A stretch of DNA of 64,000 bases, taken from the NCBI GenBank assembly GCA_964445985.1, contig CAYUMU010000014.1:29071-93070 (forward strand), in the 5' to 3' direction. A model generated the notes under the pieces. It did not search any database. It was not told the origin of the DNA and worked only from the letters and a program-made list of their open reading frames with translations. The DNA is from CAYUMU01 sp964445985 (lineage in GTDB: Bacteria > Planctomycetota > Planctomycetia > Pirellulales > S012-138). Below are positions 60,460-64,000 of this stretch, piece after piece; positions within the stretch are counted from its first letter, which is position 1, and the number at the start of each line of letters is the position of its first letter. Made by a program: the position numbers and the translations under genes.

Positions 60460-61338
60460 TTAGCGGGCCATGCGGGCGGAGGTGGGAACCACGCGGCGGG
60501 CATTGTAGCGGGCCGAGGGATCAGCGGTCGGCGCCGGGGGAGCCGGCGGGGCCATGTCCATCATGCCGCCGTTGCCAGCGGGAACCGGAGCGTGACCGTG
60601 GCCGTGGCCACAAGCGTCACAGCCGCTGTTGCAGCAAGCGCTCGAGCAGCAAGCGCTGGTGCAGCAGCTCTTCTTCTTGCAGCCGCCGAACAGGTGAGCG
60701 AACAAGCCGCCCTTCTTCTTGCAGCACTTCTTGGTCTCGCAGCACTTCGACTCGCAGCAGCTGCTAGCGGCACAGCAGCTGGGCTCGCAGCAGTTGCTAG
60801 CGGCACAGCAGCTCGGCTCGCAGCAGCCGTTTCCGCAGCCGCTGTTGCAGCAGTTGGAAGCGGCACAGCAGCTGGGTTCGCAGCAGCTGTTAGCGGCGCA
60901 GCAGCTGGGCTCGCAGCAGCTGTTAGCGGCACAGCAGCTGGGCTCGCAAGAGTCACAGCAAGCGCTGGTGCAGCAGTCGCTCTTGCACTTTTTCTTGCAA
61001 GAGAACATCTTCTTCAGACCGCCGAACAGGTCGCACTTCTTCTTGCAGCACTTGGTCTCGCAGCAGCTGCTAGCGGCGCAGCAGCTGGGCTCGCAGCAGT
61101 TGCTGGCGGCACAGCAGCTGGGTTCGCAACAGCTATTCGCGGCACAGCAGCTCGGTTCGCAGCAGTTGCTGGCGGCACAGCAGCTGGGCTCGCAGCAGTT
61201 GCTAGCGGCACAGCAACTGGGCTCACAACAACCGTGACTGTGGCTAGCCAACATCATGCGGTTGAGCAGCTCGAAGGCCATGCCCTGGCTACACATACCG
61301 ATGCTGACGACCAGCGCTCCTAACATTTTCCATTTCAT
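60460..61338 (-). CDS. Secreted Cys-rich tandem-repeat protein
   Basis: The 292-residue protein starts MKWKMLGALVVSIGMCSQG (AAGGAG ten bases upstream), a signal peptide followed by AFELLNRMMLASHSHG. It is then built of Cys-pair repeats: ten copies of CEPSCCAA with spacers SN, NS or SS. They are interrupted by Lys-rich blocks (CCETKCCKKKCDLFGGLKKMFSCKKKCKSDCCTSACC and CCKKKGGLFAHLFGGCKKKSCCTSACC). These two blocks are similar, so the protein is an internal duplication of two halves. A HGHGHAP stretch and a Pro/Ala-rich tail ending RRVVPTSARMAR follow. Disulfide-linked surface or metal-binding (Cu, Zn) protein is inferred from composition. It is followed by a strong terminator. Confidence 0.88.
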   Translation of the reverse strand: MKWKMLGALVVSIGMCSQGMAFELLNRMMLASHSHGCCEPSCCAASNCCEPSCCAASNCCEPSCCAANSCCEPSCCAASNCCEPSCCAASSCCETKCCKKKCDLFGGLKKMFSCKKKCKSDCCTSACCDSCEPSCCAANSCCEPSCCAANSCCEPSCCAASNCCNSGCGNGCCEPSCCAASNCCEPSCCAASSCCESKCCETKKCCKKKGGLFAHLFGGCKKKSCCTSACCSSACCNSGCDACGHGHGHAPVPAGNGGMMDMAPPAPPAPTADPSARYNARRVVPTSARMAR

Positions 61339-62036
61339 TGCGCAACGTCTCCTTTCCATGGAACCGGGGTCGGATGCATCCCCAACGAACACCGGCGACG
61401 GCCGTGCGGGAATCTCGAATGCGCTCTGTCGCGGGGGACAAAGCGTTGGGTGGGCGCAGCGGGTGAATCGGCGGACAGCGTTCGTTGGCAGTAACCTCAG
61501 TTCTCTGGGTCCATAAGCCAGGTCCGTCGAGCCGCCCAGGCTCGAACTGAACTCGGTAATCCTGGCGCTTCCCTGCCATGCTCGTTGCCGAGCATGTTTG
61601 ACAACTAGGGTATCGACCAACAAACTGAAAAGGCTTGAACACTCGAAAGTGTTTTTCGGTAAAAGAGTTACGCGCTGCATTAGGCAAACATTGCCTGCCT
61701 CGTAGGCTGGTTAAACTTTGACGATTTTGACGCGCCGCTCCTGCCCCTCGCGCCCCGCCGCCGGCCATTCTGTCGGGGCTCACTCTGTCGCAACTCATTC
61801 CGTCGCGGCTCACTCCCGCCGCTCGCCGCATGAAACACGGCGCGGCCCCTCCCTGCTTCGCAGCTCGTGCTCGCGTGCAGTCAGCGAGCGATCTGGACAG
61901 CCCTGCGGGAATCTGTTACTTCCCCCACCGGTTCGTGAACCTCCCCCGGGCGCGGCAGCGGTTGCAGCATCCATCCGCTTGAAATACCGCGTCTGGTTCA
62001 GCAAGCTCGATTGCTTTGCAGGAAGGAAGCCGCACC
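61339..62036. other. Divergent spacer, no gene supported
   Basis: About 700 bp between the Cys-rich gene and the LysM gene. Short GTCGCGGCTCACTC-type direct repeats lie at 61768-61815. No RNA gene, terminator or credible small ORF was found. Confidence 0.4.
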
Positions 62037-63857
62037 ATGCGGAAAGAAGTCAAAATAGGACTCGCGCTAATCAGCCTGCTGTTAGGCGTGTTTGGCTTTG
62101 TGCTCTACAAGCGCATTCAGGGTCGCCAGCTCGAAGCCCAACAAGCGCTCGCCGCCAAAGCTGACATCGCCCAAGGACCTGCTGGCGATGCCTCCACTGG
62201 GGCTAACCCGGCCGAGGCAAACCCCGGCGAGGCTCACTCGTCTACCGCCGCGACCACCACCACGGCCTTGCGGCCTGCCTCCGAACATCGCTCCGAGGGC
62301 AAAGGCTCTTCGCTGCTAGACGACGCCTGGAACAAGCCCGGCAGCGCCTCGCGCGATACCCACGCCGCCGCGCCGCCCGCCCGCTCACAATGGCAGGCCC
62401 CATCTCCTCGCGAGTCGGGCAGCCAACTCTCGATTGCTTCCACGCCCGCCGCTGCCGCCGAAGAAACGGCCCGACCCGAGCTGACCGACTTTGCCGGTTC
62501 GCCCCAGCGAAGCTTTGCCCACCGGCCCGAAAGCGAGCCTGGCCATTCGGCCTCGCCGAACTCCACGCTGCCGGATGCCACGTTGCCCCCGGCCGCTTCG
62601 TCTCGACCGACCACCGTCGATCCGATCTCGGCCCTGCGGCCCGAAACGCCTCCGGCAACGCTCTCCAACATGCCTCCCGGCGGCAACGCCTCCCCGGCCC
62701 GCGATCCTTTCGCTGGCAGCGGAAGCTCCGCGGATCGCTACGCCGCGGCCGCGCCGTTGCCTGGGGGCGATCTCGACGAACCGCCCCCCGCTGCCGTCGA
62801 TGCTTTCCACGGCGCCGACCGGTCCCCGCCACCCCCGGCCCGGCTGGCTTACGCCGATACCACGCCGCCCTCGCACCTCGACCACGCAGCTCCCGGCCAC
62901 GCGACTCCCGGCCAGGCAACTTCGCCGCCTGCCGCCGCCTATCCCGTGGCATCGCACCGCGACTACGAACACAACCCTGGTCCCGCAGCAGCCCAACCGA
63001 GCCCCGACCCGCGCGATCGCTATAGCAGCGGCGCCTTCAGCGCTGCCGCGCCCGCCGCAAACGTCGATCCCTACGCACAAGGCGGCGGCCAGCTTCCTCC
63101 CGATCACCACTACCAAGCCGAACCGGCCCCCGTCCGCGGCAGCCTCACGGGCACGGGCAAAACCGTGGTGCAAGGACGGTTCGCCGGAGCGGTCGATCAA
63201 GCCTCGGCCGCCGGCTATACCAACGCCGCCAATGCCCCCGCGCGGCCGGCCGAAAACCAGGACCGCTGGCAGCCCGACCGCCGCAACGTGGTCGAGCCCC
63301 AGCAACCGTATTACGACGATCGCGCCGCGGTGCCCGCCTCGGCCGTTTCACACGCCGCTCCCGCGGCAGCGCCCAACGGTCAATACACGGTGCAGCCCGG
63401 CGATAGCTTTTGGGTCATCTCCCGCAAGCTGTACGGCGATGGCAGTTTCTTCAAGGCCCTCACCGAGCACAACCGCCGCGAGTATCCTCAATCGCGCAAC
63501 TTGCAGGTGGGCGACGTCGTTAGCGCCCCGGCCGCCGAAGACCTCCGCCAGGCCTACCCCGACCTCTGTCCCAAATTGCGGCAACCGCTCCCCGGCGTCA
63601 ATCGCCCGGCCAGCGCGCAAAAGCTCGCCGGCTCGCGAATCTACGTGGTGGAAGACGGCGATACGCTGTTCGACATCGCCCGGCACGAGCTCGGCAGCCC
63701 GGCCCGCTGGGTGGAAATCTACGAGCTCAACGCCGATCGCCTCAGCAACGACTTCGACTACATTCGCCAAGGCACCGAGCTGATTCTGCCAGGCAACGGC
63801 GCCCCGCGCCCCCGCGAAACCGTAACCGGCCGCCCCGCCGCCGCCTCGCCGCGCTAG
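62037..63857 (+). CDS. Membrane-anchored protein with two LysM domains
   Basis: The 606-residue protein starts with a single transmembrane helix (IGLALISLLLGVFGFVLYKRI). A long Pro/Ala/Ser/Thr-rich disordered region follows to about 450. Two LysM domains close it: YTVQPGDSFWVISRKLYGDGSFFKALTEHNR (about 458-500) and IYVVEDGDTLFDIARHELGSPARWVEIYELN (about 537-580). LysM domains bind peptidoglycan or chitin-like glycans. The anchor plus disordered spacer would span the periplasm to reach the wall. GGAAGGAAG lies nine bases before ATG. The two domains differ in spacing and look like independent copies. Confidence 0.88.
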   Translation: MRKEVKIGLALISLLLGVFGFVLYKRIQGRQLEAQQALAAKADIAQGPAGDASTGANPAEANPGEAHSSTAATTTTALRPASEHRSEGKGSSLLDDAWNKPGSASRDTHAAAPPARSQWQAPSPRESGSQLSIASTPAAAAEETARPELTDFAGSPQRSFAHRPESEPGHSASPNSTLPDATLPPAASSRPTTVDPISALRPETPPATLSNMPPGGNASPARDPFAGSGSSADRYAAAAPLPGGDLDEPPPAAVDAFHGADRSPPPPARLAYADTTPPSHLDHAAPGHATPGQATSPPAAAYPVASHRDYEHNPGPAAAQPSPDPRDRYSSGAFSAAAPAANVDPYAQGGGQLPPDHHYQAEPAPVRGSLTGTGKTVVQGRFAGAVDQASAAGYTNAANAPARPAENQDRWQPDRRNVVEPQQPYYDDRAAVPASAVSHAAPAAAPNGQYTVQPGDSFWVISRKLYGDGSFFKALTEHNRREYPQSRNLQVGDVVSAPAAEDLRQAYPDLCPKLRQPLPGVNRPASAQKLAGSRIYVVEDGDTLFDIARHELGSPARWVEIYELNADRLSNDFDYIRQGTELILPGNGAPRPRETVTGRPAAASPR

Positions 63858-64000
63858 CCCAAGTTCCCCAGCCGTGTTGAAATGGCGATTTTCGACGATA
63901 TTTTGGGGGCTTTTGCGTCGTAAGTTCTTTGTTGTTGGTGCCGGCACGGCTGGAATCGCGTTGTAGTGAGAAGTAGGCGTCTGGAATACCTGGAGCGTGC
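63858..64000. other. Right edge of the window, no gene seen
   Basis: 143 bp with no supported gene start. The next gene probably lies beyond the window. Confidence 0.5.

Noticed and set aside
60592..61323. Plus-strand Ala/Val-rich ORF opposite the Cys-rich gene
   Set aside because: The repeat structure of the minus-strand gene opens several frames. Only the minus-strand frame has a signal peptide, ribosome site and terminator.

Overview
The window looks like a chromosomal segment of a planctomycete, most likely of the Pirellulales type. GC is high, genes are short-range operons or singletons on both strands with generous spacers, and several families are typical of that phylum: a prepilin-like DUF1559 protein, secreted Gfo/Idh/MocA oxidoreductase, PQQ-like beta-propellers, DUF1570 protease, FG-GAP/ASPIC protein, zinc-ribbon membrane proteins and a very large polytopic membrane protein. 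The assignment rests on family content only.

Layout. Positions 1-10.7 kb are almost all minus strand: a truncated lipoprotein gene, DAHP synthase (aroF) with an upstream leader peptide and terminator, a TolC-like lipoprotein, a LolD/MacB-type ABC ATPase, a cytochrome bc pair (Rieske plus cytochrome b fused to two c-type haem motifs), nrnA, ribF and ahpD. From 11 to 20 kb come an FG-GAP protein, a DUF1570 protease, an AT-richer block of three unfamiliar genes bounded by direct repeats, and a zinc metallopeptidase. At 20.7-23.1 kb lies a hybrid histidine kinase with an ETR1-like ethylene-binding domain and a LOV photosensor domain, followed by a Phd/VapC pair. From 23.9 to 33 kb: a zinc-ribbon protein, a secreted protein with a tandem repeat in its signal peptide, a broken SMP-30 gene joined to a 286-bp repeat, acsA, ruvA and sat. 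A 6.5-kb gene for a giant membrane protein fills 33.3-39.9 kb. From 40 to 53 kb: PQQ propeller, lipase-like hydrolase, M48 protease, PAS/GAF/REC regulator, metallophosphoesterase, tRNA-Lys, DUF1559 protein, oxidoreductase and YqgE. A cluster of eight tRNA genes spans 53.96-54.93 kb. The last part holds a TPR-like protein, a second PQQ propeller, an EF-hand/MacB-like chimera, an STN-domain protein, a Cys-rich repeat protein and a LysM protein.

The strongest new observation is upstream of aroF. A 25-codon leader ORF contains five consecutive aromatic codons (F-W-Y-Y-F) and ends in W. It is followed by a perfect 15-bp terminator hairpin with a T-run, and the leader contains a segment that can pair with the first terminator arm. 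This is the arrangement of a classical ribosome-mediated attenuator controlling entry into aromatic amino-acid synthesis, and the leader mRNA appears to be leaderless.

Several dispersed repeats tie the window together: a perfect 92-bp palindromic repeat in two copies (one forming the 5' coding region of a secreted protein), a 286-bp transposase-like repeat in two copies, a roughly 54-bp inverted-repeat element in two copies, and GGAGTTC/CTGGTGGC-type short tandem arrays in spacers.
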